Below, in pieces: positions 8,554 through 16,125 of a DNA stretch of 64,000 bases. A model generated the notes under the pieces. It was not told where the DNA came from, made no database searches, and worked only from the letters and a program-made list of their open reading frames with translations. A program made the position numbers and the translations under genes. The DNA is from Planktosalinus sp963975935 (GTDB taxonomy: Bacteria; Bacteroidota; Bacteroidia; Flavobacteriales; Flavobacteriaceae). The stretch's first letter is position 1, and each line of letters starts with the position of its first letter. The DNA is taken from contig CAXBIQ010000001.1 of assembly GCA_963975935.1 (NCBI GenBank), forward strand, positions 503,751-567,750, given 5' to 3'.

Positions 8554-9810
8554 ATGAAAGACCACTACATACTCCTGGCAAGTTTGGGTTTTGCTACCCT
8601 TTTAATGGCCTGGCTTCCGTCTATTTCCCAAAAAATAAAAGTGAGTTCGCCGGTCATTTTATTACCCATAGGTATTTTACTTTATTTGTTTGGCGTTCCG
8701 CTGGGTTGGACAGAATTGCTGTGGAGTGATAACTCAATGATGATTTTTTCTGAGGCCATTGTCATTATCTCGTTAATGGGAGCGGGGTTAAAAATTGGGA
8801 GCAATTATAGTTTTAAAGCCTGGAAGCGGCCGTTGTTATTGATTGCCATCACGATGCCTTTGACGATGCTTTCAGCTTATTTGCTGGGGGTTTATTTTTT
8901 AACGCTCAGCATACCGGCATCGCTTTTACTGGCTGCGGTTTTAGCTCCCACTGATCCGGTGTTGGCTTCTGATGTCCAATTGGATGACCCGGAAAGAGAG
9001 GATAAGTTGAAGGATAAAATAAGGTTTTCCCTTACTGCAGAAGCGGGTTTGAATGATGGTATGGCCTTCCCTTTTACTTATCTTGCAGTAATGGTTGTTC
9101 AGGCCGGGAGTTTTGCTGCATTTAGTTTTAGTGATTGGTTTTGGGACAAGTTGCTTCTTAAAATAGTAATTGGTGTAGCCGTGGGGATATTGATTGGGAG
9201 GTTGATTGGCTATGTTCTTACGCACCTAAAGAAATGGAAAAATATCAAGACCTATGATGGTTTTTTGGCACTCTCATTGACTTTTGCTGTTTACGGGTTA
9301 AGTGAACTGGTTCATGGCTATGGCTTTATGGCGGTCTTTTTTGCCGGCTTGAGCATTCGTTACTCTGAAAATGTTAGCGGGAAGTACAAGAAGAAAATGC
9401 ATGATTTCAACCACGAGATTGAACGGCTCCTGATTGTGGTTTGGATTATTCTCTTTGGAGGAACAATGATGAACGGAATTCTGGAAATGACTGACTGGAA
9501 AGGCATTCTATTTAGCGCTGCTTTCGTTTTAATTGTAAGGCCTTTGGCAGGAATGATAGCTTTGATTGGGATAAAAGACACCATTAAAAATAAGCTTGCC
9601 ATCAGTTTTTTAGGGATCAGGGGAGTGGGTTCTATATTTTATCTTTCGTGGGCTTTTATGCAAACTGAACTTTTTGAAAATAAATATGAGCTCTATTCTA
9701 TTGCGGCTTATATTATTTTGTTTTCCATTGTTTTGCATGGTATTACTGCGCCCTCAATCATTCGGTACTTTAGAAAAAATCCGAAGCGGCATGGGTTGGA
9801 TGATGTTTAA
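8554..9810 (+). CDS. CPA1/NhaP-type Na+(K+)/H+ antiporter
   Basis: A 418-aa inner-membrane protein with about 12 hydrophobic segments. Family motifs are visible: LAAVLAPTDPVLASDVQ near residue 130 and LTAEAGLNDGMAFPFTYLAV near 160, which carry the conserved Asp and Asn-Asp of the ion site in NhaP-type exchangers. No long cytoplasmic regulatory tail is present. It should exchange protons for sodium or potassium in pH and salt balance. It is a single gene, the last ordinary chromosomal gene before the tRNA-Asp fragment that starts the mobile region. Confidence 0.9.
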   Translation: MKDHYILLASLGFATLLMAWLPSISQKIKVSSPVILLPIGILLYLFGVPLGWTELLWSDNSMMIFSEAIVIISLMGAGLKIGSNYSFKAWKRPLLLIAITMPLTMLSAYLLGVYFLTLSIPASLLLAAVLAPTDPVLASDVQLDDPEREDKLKDKIRFSLTAEAGLNDGMAFPFTYLAVMVVQAGSFAAFSFSDWFWDKLLLKIVIGVAVGILIGRLIGYVLTHLKKWKNIKTYDGFLALSLTFAVYGLSELVHGYGFMAVFFAGLSIRYSENVSGKYKKKMHDFNHEIERLLIVVWIILFGGTMMNGILEMTDWKGILFSAAFVLIVRPLAGMIALIGIKDTIKNKLAISFLGIRGVGSIFYLSWAFMQTELFENKYELYSIAAYIILFSIVLHGITAPSIIRYFRKNPKRHGLDDV

Positions 9811-10253
9811 AAGTGGGGCACCCGAGAATATTTTGGGGCACTAAAATGACACCCAAAATCTTTAAAAACCATCCAAAACTTGCTCTTTAGCAATCTGCCT
9901 TAAAACAAAAAAAGCTCTACGCACAAAGGCGAAAAGCTTCTCATCGGCTCTACTACAAGCCTTTCCGCCTGATGGCGGACAACACAACTTCTTGAAGATT
10001 ACAGACTGTAATCAAAATTGCGGTCTGGACGGGACTCGAACCTTGCTTGGCGAGCCCTGTCGCTGTGGCACTTCTGCCAAATATTTTTATCTATGTTGAC
10101 GATTTGTGAACTAATTCTCGTGAGTTGTAGTTCAATTTGATTCGTCTGATGCAAAAATAATAATTCTTTTCAATTAACAACATTTATTACCAATAAATAT
10201 TAAACTAATATATTACCAATGAATTGAAAATAAAAATTTAACTAAGGGGGTTT
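9811..10253. other. Gene-free junction at the left edge of the element
   Basis: About 440 bp without a convincing gene. It contains a small inverted repeat (GATTAC/GTAATC at about 9998-10014), the tRNA-Asp fragment at 10018-10042, and right of it a perfect 5-bp hairpin (TGGCA, loop cttc, TGCCA at 10066-10079). Right of the fragment the DNA becomes markedly A+T rich. This is where chromosome-like sequence on the left gives way to element genes on the right. Confidence 0.55.
10018..10042 (-). other. 3'-end fragment of tRNA-Asp (attachment-site relic)
   Basis: On the minus strand this reads GGTTCGAGTCCCGTCCAGACCG followed by CAA: T-loop, 3' T-stem, 3' acceptor strand and discriminator of Bacteroidota tRNA-Asp(GTC), from memory of that gene. 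The sequence further 5' on that strand does not form a tRNA (no D-arm, anticodon arm or matching acceptor strand). Only the last 22 tRNA bases remain. This is the signature left when an element integrates into a tRNA 3' end. By orientation, chromosome lies to the left and the element to the right. Confidence 0.75.
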
Positions 10254-10425
10254 ATTATCATACAATATGACCGCAATTTAAACTCGTAAAATACTTCCAT
10301 CAAAAGACTACGGCATAAAGCCAACGTCTCTTCCATCGCTTATTTATTCCGTTTCCTTTTGAGCCAAGATTTTATCTTCCGTTTGGTTTCTGCTCAAATA
10401 TTGTTTAATCTAAAATTTGAGTATT
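10254..10425 (+). promoter_or_regulatory. Conserved leader repeat, copy A (upstream of parB)
   Basis: First of three copies of a leader of about 150 nt ending at a start codon (others at 12328-12487 and 15498-15671). Shared blocks include AAACTCGTAAAATAC, CATCAAAAGACTACGGCATA, TTATTTATTCCGTTTCCTTT and TATTGTTTAA. Conserved potential hairpins: GGC-ATAAA-GCC (10312-10322) and TTGAGC/GCTCAA (about 10359-10397). In this copy CTCAAAT can alternatively pair with ATTTGAG just before the ATG, which could hide the start region. Likely a structured 5' untranslated region coordinating the three genes; the mechanism is not known. Confidence 0.7.
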
Positions 10426-12222
10426 ATGACAACAAAAGCGAGTACCACAAGAAAGAGCGGTAAAAAAATTACCACCGCCAAGAAAGAAGTCAAAGAAAAA
10501 TTGACACAAAAAGCGATTGGGCTTCAGATTGAGAACCTATCAACTGCAAAGGTCATTCCCGACCCGATGCAACCCAGAAAGACTTTTAATGAAGCACATC
10601 TGCAACAGCTTTCCGAAAGCGTCAAAAAGCACGGTGTTCTACAGCCTATTACAGTCCGAAAATCTGGAAACGAATTTATCATCGTGATGGGCGAACGTAG
10701 GTATCGAGCAAGTAAGATGGCCGACAAGAAAACTATTCCGTGTATTGTCAGGGAATATAAGAACAACGATGTTCTTGAAATTCAAATCATCGAAAATCTG
10801 CAAAGGCAGGATGTTGAACCTACCGAAGAAGCTGAGGCGATTGCTTACTTAAGCGAAAAATATGCGCCTACAGAAATTGCAAAGCGATTGGGAAGAACAG
10901 ATAACTTTATCAGACAACGATTAAAGCTGGCTGGTTTAATTGAAGGTTTTAAGCATTTTGTTCGTAATGGCGAAATGACGATTTCGTTAGGTGTGGGTGT
11001 TGCACTTTTTGAACCAGAAGAACAGCAGATGATGTTGGAAACGATGGGCGAAGATTTTAGTGCCCATCAGGTGAACAGGATGATTAAAGACCAGACCTAT
11101 GATTTGGAAAAAGCATCTTTTGATGTAAATGATAAGAAATTGGTGCCAAAAGTAGGCTCTTGTATTGAATGTCCGTTTAACGCGGCAAATCAAGGTAATC
11201 TTTTCGGCGATGGCAAAATGGTTTGTACAAAATCAGCTTGTTATGAAACGAAGAAAAGCAAGTCGTTCTTGAATTTGATTGAAAAATCGAAACAAGAGAA
11301 CATACTGTTAATTCCTGAAATACGACAGTATTGGGCAGACGAGGAAAACAATCAGCTGATTATTTCACAATTGGAAAAGAACGGTTTGAAAGTCTATTTG
11401 CTGGATGATGTTGAAATCATAGAAAATCCGATAAAGCCAACAATTGAGGACATCAAGAAAGAATACCAACATTACGATTATTCCGAAGATGAATTTAAAG
11501 CTGAGCTGGATGAAGCCTTACAGCAATACGAAGAAGAATTGGAAAAATACAATTCCGCTAAAGAAAATGAATTTGTAAAAGGTATTGTGTTCCATCCTGA
11601 AACATACAGACACAAAGAAGTCTTTATAAAGATTGTTGAACAGTCCAAAAATGAATCGACATCGTATTCAGCACCTTTGGAAAACAGAAAAATGGCAGAT
11701 TGTTCCCCTGAAGAACAGATAATTAAAATCAACGAAAGGGAAATACGCAAGAAGCAAATAGAGAACAACAAGCAGTTTGAAGAAGTTGTTGAAATGATTA
11801 GAGACACCAAATACATTGATACGAAGAAAACACTTTCGGTGGATGAAATGGTAGCATTCTCATTGACGTTGTATGAAAACAATGTAGATTATGTTGGACG
11901 ACAAAGATTCTTTTCAAATTTATTGGGCAATACATCCAAGATGACAGATGAAGAAATTGTTGAGAGTTTCAAAAAGAAGTTTAAAAAGGAAATCTTTCAT
12001 AAGTTGATACGGTATATACTAACGAAGCAAGTGCATTTTGGCGAAAGCAATCACGTTAATAATCTGACTAACATTTCATTCTACAATGCGATGCAAGGTT
12101 ATTACAAGTCCAAGATTGACGGCATCGAAAAAGAATATGCCGAAAAAAGAAACAAGCGTGAAGAACGTTTGAAAGAGCGAATAACAGTTCTTGAAAAGCA
12201 AATTCAAGGATTGAAAGAGTAG
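10426..12222 (+). CDS. ParB/Spo0J-family partition protein
   Basis: A 598-aa protein, long for ParB (usually about 300). The N-terminal nuclease/CTP-binding-type domain is clear: IPDPMQPRKTFNEAHLQQLSESVKKHGVLQPI, then GERRYRA near residue 90 and ENLQRQDVEPTEEAEA, followed by the HTH region TEIAKRLGRTDNFIRQRLKLAGL. A cysteine cluster (CIECPFNAANQGN... MVCTKSACYE, about residues 245-275) could bind zinc. The last 250 residues are charged and coiled-coil-rich. I chose the ATG at 10426 because the leader alignment ends there; the TTG at 10417 is less likely. No ParA is adjacent. Family role: DNA partition or regulation of the element. Confidence 0.88.
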   Translation: MTTKASTTRKSGKKITTAKKEVKEKLTQKAIGLQIENLSTAKVIPDPMQPRKTFNEAHLQQLSESVKKHGVLQPITVRKSGNEFIIVMGERRYRASKMADKKTIPCIVREYKNNDVLEIQIIENLQRQDVEPTEEAEAIAYLSEKYAPTEIAKRLGRTDNFIRQRLKLAGLIEGFKHFVRNGEMTISLGVGVALFEPEEQQMMLETMGEDFSAHQVNRMIKDQTYDLEKASFDVNDKKLVPKVGSCIECPFNAANQGNLFGDGKMVCTKSACYETKKSKSFLNLIEKSKQENILLIPEIRQYWADEENNQLIISQLEKNGLKVYLLDDVEIIENPIKPTIEDIKKEYQHYDYSEDEFKAELDEALQQYEEELEKYNSAKENEFVKGIVFHPETYRHKEVFIKIVEQSKNESTSYSAPLENRKMADCSPEEQIIKINEREIRKKQIENNKQFEEVVEMIRDTKYIDTKKTLSVDEMVAFSLTLYENNVDYVGRQRFFSNLLGNTSKMTDEEIVESFKKKFKKEIFHKLIRYILTKQVHFGESNHVNNLTNISFYNAMQGYYKSKIDGIEKEYAEKRNKREERLKERITVLEKQIQGLKE

Positions 12223-12235
12223 CTTTTGTTGTTTG

Positions 12236-12275
12236 AAGAAGGATTGGCATTCGTGCTGGTCCTTCTTTTTTTTTT
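12236..12275 (+). terminator. Rho-independent terminator after parB
   Basis: AAGAAGGA and TCCTTCTT pair as an 8-bp stem around a 16-nt loop and are followed by a run of Ts, 14 bp behind the parB stop. It separates parB from the next leader copy, so the DUF932 gene must have its own promoter. Confidence 0.8.
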
Positions 12276-12327
12276 ATAATAGACACTTGGTTAAAATGGT
12301 CAAGGAATAGAGAGAATAATCAATCAA

Positions 12328-12487
12328 TAGTAACGCAAAGGTAAACTCGTAAAATACACCCATCAAAAGACTACGGCATAAAGCCACCGCTTCTTCCCTT
12401 ACTTATTTATTCCGTTTCCTTTTGAGCTGAGATTTTAGCTTCCGTTTGGGTTAAGCTCAAATATTGTTTAATCTAAATTCAAAAGCT
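12328..12487 (+). promoter_or_regulatory. Conserved leader repeat, copy B (upstream of the DUF932 gene)
   Basis: Second copy of the leader, ending at the ATG at 12488. It keeps the GGC-ATAAA-GCC hairpin and the long shared blocks. The second stem here is TTGAGCT paired with AGCTCAA, one base pair longer than in copy A: the base after the shared stem changed on both sides, which supports pairing. Distance from stem to start codon is about the same in all copies. Confidence 0.7.
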
Positions 12488-13324
12488 ATGTATTTACAAA
12501 ATTTGCAACAGGATGAAATCTTTGTTTCATCAGAAATGAAATCCTTAAAAACTCTGACACAGATAGAATCCCGACGAGGGCTTGAAAATGCCATCATTTC
12601 AAATGGTAAAATCGTCAATGTGGTATCTAACAGTTATGGACACATTCCAAACCAATTGTTCTTCAAGAAAGCTGAAGAAATGCTGACAGATGCACAACTG
12701 AACTTTCACAAGCGCACCATCAACAAAAATGATAGGTCGTTCATTACCGACTTTATCATAGACGATATAAGTCAGTTTACCGTCAAGAACGATAAGGACG
12801 TGATACTGCCAATGCTACGGTTCAAAAACTCGTATGACGGTAGTGAAAAGACTTCTGGACACTTCGGATTTTATAGAGAAGTATGTTCCAATGGTTTGCA
12901 CGTTTCACAAGCCGAAATTGAGTTTTCCATCAAGCATAGTAAGAACAATACACACCTTATTATGCCAAGACTAAACAACCTGTTCGACAAGTTTCTGGAC
13001 AATGAATTCTATACGATAACCAAGAAATTCGACAAGATGAAAGAATTTAAAATCATCGATACACAGGAATTTGTAAAAGCCATTCTTGATAAAACGAAAC
13101 TCTTTAGATATGAATGCAGCGACAAGAACAGCGACCCTTCGAAAAAATCTCGTGAAGTCCTGGAAATCCTGAATTATGAAGCATTGTTGCTAAACGAGGA
13201 ACCTAATTTGTGGTTAGGTTACAATGCCTTCAATGCAGTTTTACACAACACGCTGAAGAAAAGCTTTGGCCAACAAGAAAGATTGGACAAGAAATTGTTT
13301 GATGAAATTTATGAAATGGCCTAA
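12488..13324 (+). CDS. DUF932-family protein
   Basis: A 278-aa protein of the DUF932 (phage/plasmid-like TIGR03299-related) type. The family style is seen in the central region FGFYREVCSNGLHVSQAEIEFSIKHSKNNTHLIMPRLNNLFDKFLD and the C-terminal NEEPNLWLGYNAFNAVLHNTLKKS. The start at 12488 agrees with the leader repeat; a TTG at 12464 would lie inside it. DUF932 genes sit in plasmids, phages and conjugative elements beside partition and SSB genes, as here. No biochemical role is established. Confidence 0.85.
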   Translation: MYLQNLQQDEIFVSSEMKSLKTLTQIESRRGLENAIISNGKIVNVVSNSYGHIPNQLFFKKAEEMLTDAQLNFHKRTINKNDRSFITDFIIDDISQFTVKNDKDVILPMLRFKNSYDGSEKTSGHFGFYREVCSNGLHVSQAEIEFSIKHSKNNTHLIMPRLNNLFDKFLDNEFYTITKKFDKMKEFKIIDTQEFVKAILDKTKLFRYECSDKNSDPSKKSREVLEILNYEALLLNEEPNLWLGYNAFNAVLHNTLKKSFGQQERLDKKLFDEIYEMA

Positions 13325-13337
13325 AGCCAAAAGGTTC

Positions 13338-13364
13338 ATCCAGTACCTTAAACTGGATTTTTTT
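13338..13364 (+). terminator. Rho-independent terminator after the DUF932 gene
   Basis: ATCCAGT pairs with ACTGGAT around a 7-nt loop and is followed by seven Ts, 14 bp behind the stop codon. Confidence 0.8.
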
Positions 13365-13396
13365 GTGCTTGCTACTTATGTTTAAAAGCAATACCG

Positions 13397-13515
13397 TTCA
13401 GCACATTCCCCTACATTTCGCGAAAAGCTTCATTCCGGAAAAAGCGCTTCCCTATAATAATCTTGGACACAATCCCTAATTTTAGCTTTCCATAGTGTTA
13501 ACCCTTCCCGTCACG
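13397..13515 (+). repeat. Structured intergenic repeat, copy T1
   Basis: First of three copies of a noncoding repeat (others at 15313-15484 and 15922-16105). Shared blocks: TCAGCACATT, CTACATTTCGCG, TCTTGGACACAATCCC, AATTTTAGCTTTCCAT and GTTAACCCTTCCCG. After the last block each copy has a different small hairpin; here GTCacGAA and TTCgaGAC face each other. This copy lacks the ATTCC/AATCAAGTCCGCTT tail of the other two. Reading frames through the copies are not conserved, so it is not coding. Confidence 0.65.
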
Positions 13516-13693
13516 AAACTTCGAGACTGCTAAATAACATTTCAGTTCCTATTCAAATACGTAAATTAATCAGTAATGTTCAAATAGAAATTTTTATAAG
13601 AATTAATTAATCCTATCTAATAATACGAATAACATTATATTTATTGACCACAAAAATGAGTTGTGCGTCATTTAACAAAATATCAATTATTCA

Positions 13694-14137
13694 ATGAACT
13701 ATCAAACATTCCAACCACATCCGGATTTAGAATCTCTTGTCAGTTGCTATTGGACTTTAGAAGTTCCTGCTGAACCTGATGTACAAAAACAACGAATCAT
13801 TCCTGATGGCACAATTGAAATGGCGTTTATACTTGGAGACGACATTAAACGATACACTTCGAAAGATGAATTTATACTACAACCTCGTGCAATGGTTCTC
13901 GGACAGACAATTGAACCCTTTTATATAGAACCTACAGGATATGTGAATACTTTTGCAATTCGTTTTTACCCTTATGGTTTTGCAAATTTTGTAACAATGC
14001 CCATTAATAACTTGGCAAACAAGGAAACGACAATAGAATTGTTGTTCGGAGAAAAAACTGCTAGTGACTTGGAGCGAAAAATAATTGAGGCAACTAATAC
14101 TAGTGAACGAATAGAAATTATTGAAAATTTTTTTTAG
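13694..14137 (+). CDS. AraC-type regulator, N-terminal part (broken gene)
   Basis: A 147-aa piece equal to the ligand-sensing half of AraC regulators with a DUF6597-like N-terminus: FQPHPDLESLVSCYWTLEVP, RIIPDGTIEMAF, IRFYPYGFANF. It stops right after a run of eight Ts (14128-14135). With nine Ts the frame would continue without a gap into the HTH part at 14143, reading ENFFLDKLNEKTT. So the gene is one AraC protein split by a one-base deletion, unless the run is misread or slips during expression. It precedes a VOC-family gene, a common pairing. Confidence 0.75.
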   Translation: MNYQTFQPHPDLESLVSCYWTLEVPAEPDVQKQRIIPDGTIEMAFILGDDIKRYTSKDEFILQPRAMVLGQTIEPFYIEPTGYVNTFAIRFYPYGFANFVTMPINNLANKETTIELLFGEKTASDLERKIIEATNTSERIEIIENFF

Positions 14138-14142
14138 ACAAG

Positions 14143-14508
14143 TTGAATGAAAAAACTACAATTAATAATATCGTAAAAACAACAATTGATGCTCTTTTAG
14201 CAACAAATGGAAGTGCTTCGATAAGCAAAATCCTTAAAGAAGATTTATCAAAACGGAGACAACTTGAACGAAATTTCAAAAAACAAATTGGTGTTAGCCC
14301 AAAACAGTTGGGTAAAGTAATCCGACTGCAAAATGCACTAAAAATGCTTCTTAATAAAAAGTCAGAAAACCTAACCGACATTGCTTACGAAAGTGAATAC
14401 TTCGACCAAGCGCATTTTATAAAAGACTTTAAAGAGTTTACCGGAATTAATCCGAAGGAATTTTTAGGCAATGAAAATATGGCACTCTCTACCCTCTTCT
14501 ACAAATAG
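14143..14508 (+). CDS. AraC-type regulator, C-terminal HTH part (broken gene)
   Basis: A 121-aa piece with the double helix-turn-helix of AraC proteins: LSKRRQLERNFKKQIGVSPKQLGKVIRLQNALKML and ENLTDIAYESEYFDQAHFIKDFKEFTGINPKEF. It is in the +1 frame relative to the upstream N-terminal part, from which it is separated by a T-tract. Alone it might still bind DNA, but an ATG at 14143 with a proper ribosome binding site is not evident. Most likely it is the second half of the disrupted regulator. Confidence 0.75.
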   Translation: MNEKTTINNIVKTTIDALLATNGSASISKILKEDLSKRRQLERNFKKQIGVSPKQLGKVIRLQNALKMLLNKKSENLTDIAYESEYFDQAHFIKDFKEFTGINPKEFLGNENMALSTLFYK

Positions 14509-14583
14509 TCAGCGTGTCGCATTTTTACAATTTTTGTATTTGCACGAAATCTAAATTTGTCTTGTCAAATCAAACAGGACGAA

Positions 14584-15078
14584 ATGAAAAAATCCATTCT
14601 TTGTACAGCCATAATTCTTTCCTTTAGCATTACAGCCTGTAACAACCAAAACAAATCTAAAACCGAAACTATCCCGGTTGAATCTAATATTAATCAAAAA
14701 ACAAAAGAAATGAAAAGTCATATTTCAATCTTTGAAATTCCAGCAACGGATGTTTCAAGAGCAGTAAATTTTTATCAAGCAATTTTAGACATTAACATTG
14801 AGAAGATAGAAATGCCCGAAATGGAAATGGGGATATTCCCTTATGAAGAACAAATGGTTACAGGAGTTATCATTAAAGCAGAAGGCTATAAACCTTCATC
14901 TGATGGTGTAACTATATACTTAAATGGTGGAGATAATCTTCAAATTATTCTTGATAAAGTTGAGAAAAATGGTGGCGAAATAATTGTTCCGAAATCACTT
15001 CACGCAGATGAAAGTGGTTATTACGGTCTATTTCTTGATTCGGAAGGAAATAAAATCGGTCTGCATTCACCGAACTAA
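14584..15078 (+). CDS. VOC/glyoxalase-family lipoprotein
   Basis: A 164-aa protein. From Met43 on it is a single VOC (glyoxalase/bleomycin resistance) domain: HISIFEIPATDVSRAVNFYQAIL, a central GVTIYLNGGDNLQIILDKVEKNGGEIIVP and the closing GYYGLFLDSEGNKIGLHSPN. Ahead of it is a lipoprotein signal (MKKSILCTAIILSFSITAC, Cys19) and a polar linker, unusual for VOC proteins, which are normally cytosolic. I chose the ATG at 14584 for that signal. The AraC-type gene upstream is its likely regulator. Substrate unknown. Confidence 0.8.
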   Translation: MKKSILCTAIILSFSITACNNQNKSKTETIPVESNINQKTKEMKSHISIFEIPATDVSRAVNFYQAILDINIEKIEMPEMEMGIFPYEEQMVTGVIIKAEGYKPSSDGVTIYLNGGDNLQIILDKVEKNGGEIIVPKSLHADESGYYGLFLDSEGNKIGLHSPN

Positions 15079-15312
15079 ACGAGTGAAAAAGAACAAACAC
15101 AGAGCAATGTATATAAAAAAGAGGGCAAATAGTCCTTAAATAAAAGCTTTGGAGTATTTGCAAAGTAGCCATATTTTTAATTTGTATTTTGACGATAAGA
15201 AAGTTAAAAAGGAAATTAAAAATATGGCTTCGTGCTTTACCAAAGATTAAGTGCTTAATCAAGCAACAAATACACCCCATTCACTTTAAGATAGATATCA
15301 GTTTTAATAACC

Positions 15313-15484
15313 CACTCAGCACATTTCCCTACATTTCGCGGAATGCTACATTCCAAGAAAAGAGCTTCACTACGCAAGTCTTGGACACAATCCCCAATTT
15401 TAGCTTTCCATTTCGTTAACCCTTCCCGCTATGCTGGGAAGGAACACTTCATTCCCTAGCCAAAATAGTGAATCAAGTCCGCTT
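15313..15484 (+). repeat. Structured intergenic repeat, copy T2
   Basis: Second copy of the intergenic repeat. The first hairpin position holds GGAAT-gctac-ATTCC (15340-15354), the second CTTCCC-gctatgct-GGGAAG (about 15421-15442). The stem sequences differ from those of T1 and T3 while the flanking blocks are kept. The tail AATCAAGTCCGCTT is shared with T3. It ends a few bases before leader copy C. Confidence 0.7.
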
Positions 15485-15497
15485 AAAAAAGGAAATC

Positions 15498-15671
15498 AAT
15501 TATCATACAATATACACGCAAGGTAAACTCGTAAAATACTTCCATCAAAAGACTACGGCATAAAGCCATAGCTTCTTCCCTCGCTTATTTATTCCGTTTC
15601 CTTTTGAGCCAAGAATTTTAGCTTCCGTTTGGTTTCTGCTCAATATTGTTTAACCCAAAAATTTTAACATT
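15498..15671 (+). promoter_or_regulatory. Conserved leader repeat, copy C (upstream of a 64-aa gene)
   Basis: Third leader copy, nearly identical to copy A over the core (AAACTCGTAAAATACTTCCATC onward), including the upstream TATCATACAATAT. It retains GGC-ATAAA-GCC and TTGAGC/GCTCAA. It ends at the ATG at 15672, which is strong support that the short gene behind it is real. Confidence 0.7.
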
Positions 15672-15866
15672 ATGAAAAGTACAGCTTTAAAATCCAACAT
15701 TTCATTAAAAGAAGCCGAAGAACATTACCAATTAAGTAGTGAAAATTATACTATTGAAAGTGCAGAGTGTCATTTAGCTTACTACAGAGAGAAGCATCCC
15801 CTTTACTACCAAATACTTTTAAATAATGTTTATTCTAAAAATCAAAAAGTACTTTTTGAAGAGTGA
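15672..15866 (+). CDS. Small protein of unknown function (64 aa)
   Basis: A 64-aa soluble-looking protein starting MKSTALKSNISLKEAEEHYQ with a tyrosine-rich middle (CHLAYYREKHPLYYQILL). No family recognised. It is supported as a gene by the leader repeat in front of it, which also precedes parB and the DUF932 gene, so it is likely co-regulated with them and serves maintenance or control of the element. Confidence 0.6.
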   Translation: MKSTALKSNISLKEAEEHYQLSSENYTIESAECHLAYYREKHPLYYQILLNNVYSKNQKVLFEE

Positions 15867-15921
15867 GCTAACTATTCACAAAAGTACTATTACCCTTTTA
15901 TTTAATGCGAGTTTCATAAGC

Positions 15922-16105
15922 CATTCAGCACATTCCCCTGCATTTCCCGAAAAGCTACATTTCGGGAAAAGAGCTTCACTACAAATATCTTGGACACAAT
16001 CCCCAATTTTAGCTTTCCATTCCGTTAACCCTTCCCGTCCCGATAGCTATCGGGACTAGTAAGGAACACTTCATTCCTTTGCCAAAATTGTGAATCAAGT
16101 CCGCT
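15922..16105 (+). repeat. Structured intergenic repeat, copy T3
   Basis: Third copy. First hairpin: a perfect 10-bp stem TTTCCCGAAA/TTTCGGGAAA (15943-15969). Second: a perfect 20-bp palindrome GTCCCGATAGCTATCGGGAC, nested inside an outer TTCC/GGAA pairing. The same positions in T1 and T2 hold other hairpins. The tail AATCAAGTCCGCTTTT is shared with T2. It runs directly into the hairpin-rich block at 16126. Confidence 0.7.
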
Positions 16106-16125
16106 TTTCATCGGAAAGTCATCAC

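Noticed and set aside
10018..10042. A functional tRNA-Asp gene
   Set aside because: Only the last 22 tRNA bases are there; no anticodon arm, D-arm or 5' acceptor strand can be formed with the neighbouring DNA.
15189..16059. Reading frames of 76 and 77 codons on the plus strand over the repeats T2 and T3
   Set aside because: They pass through the noncoding repeat in different frames relative to the shared blocks and their proteins are not similar, so the conservation is of nucleotides and not of protein.
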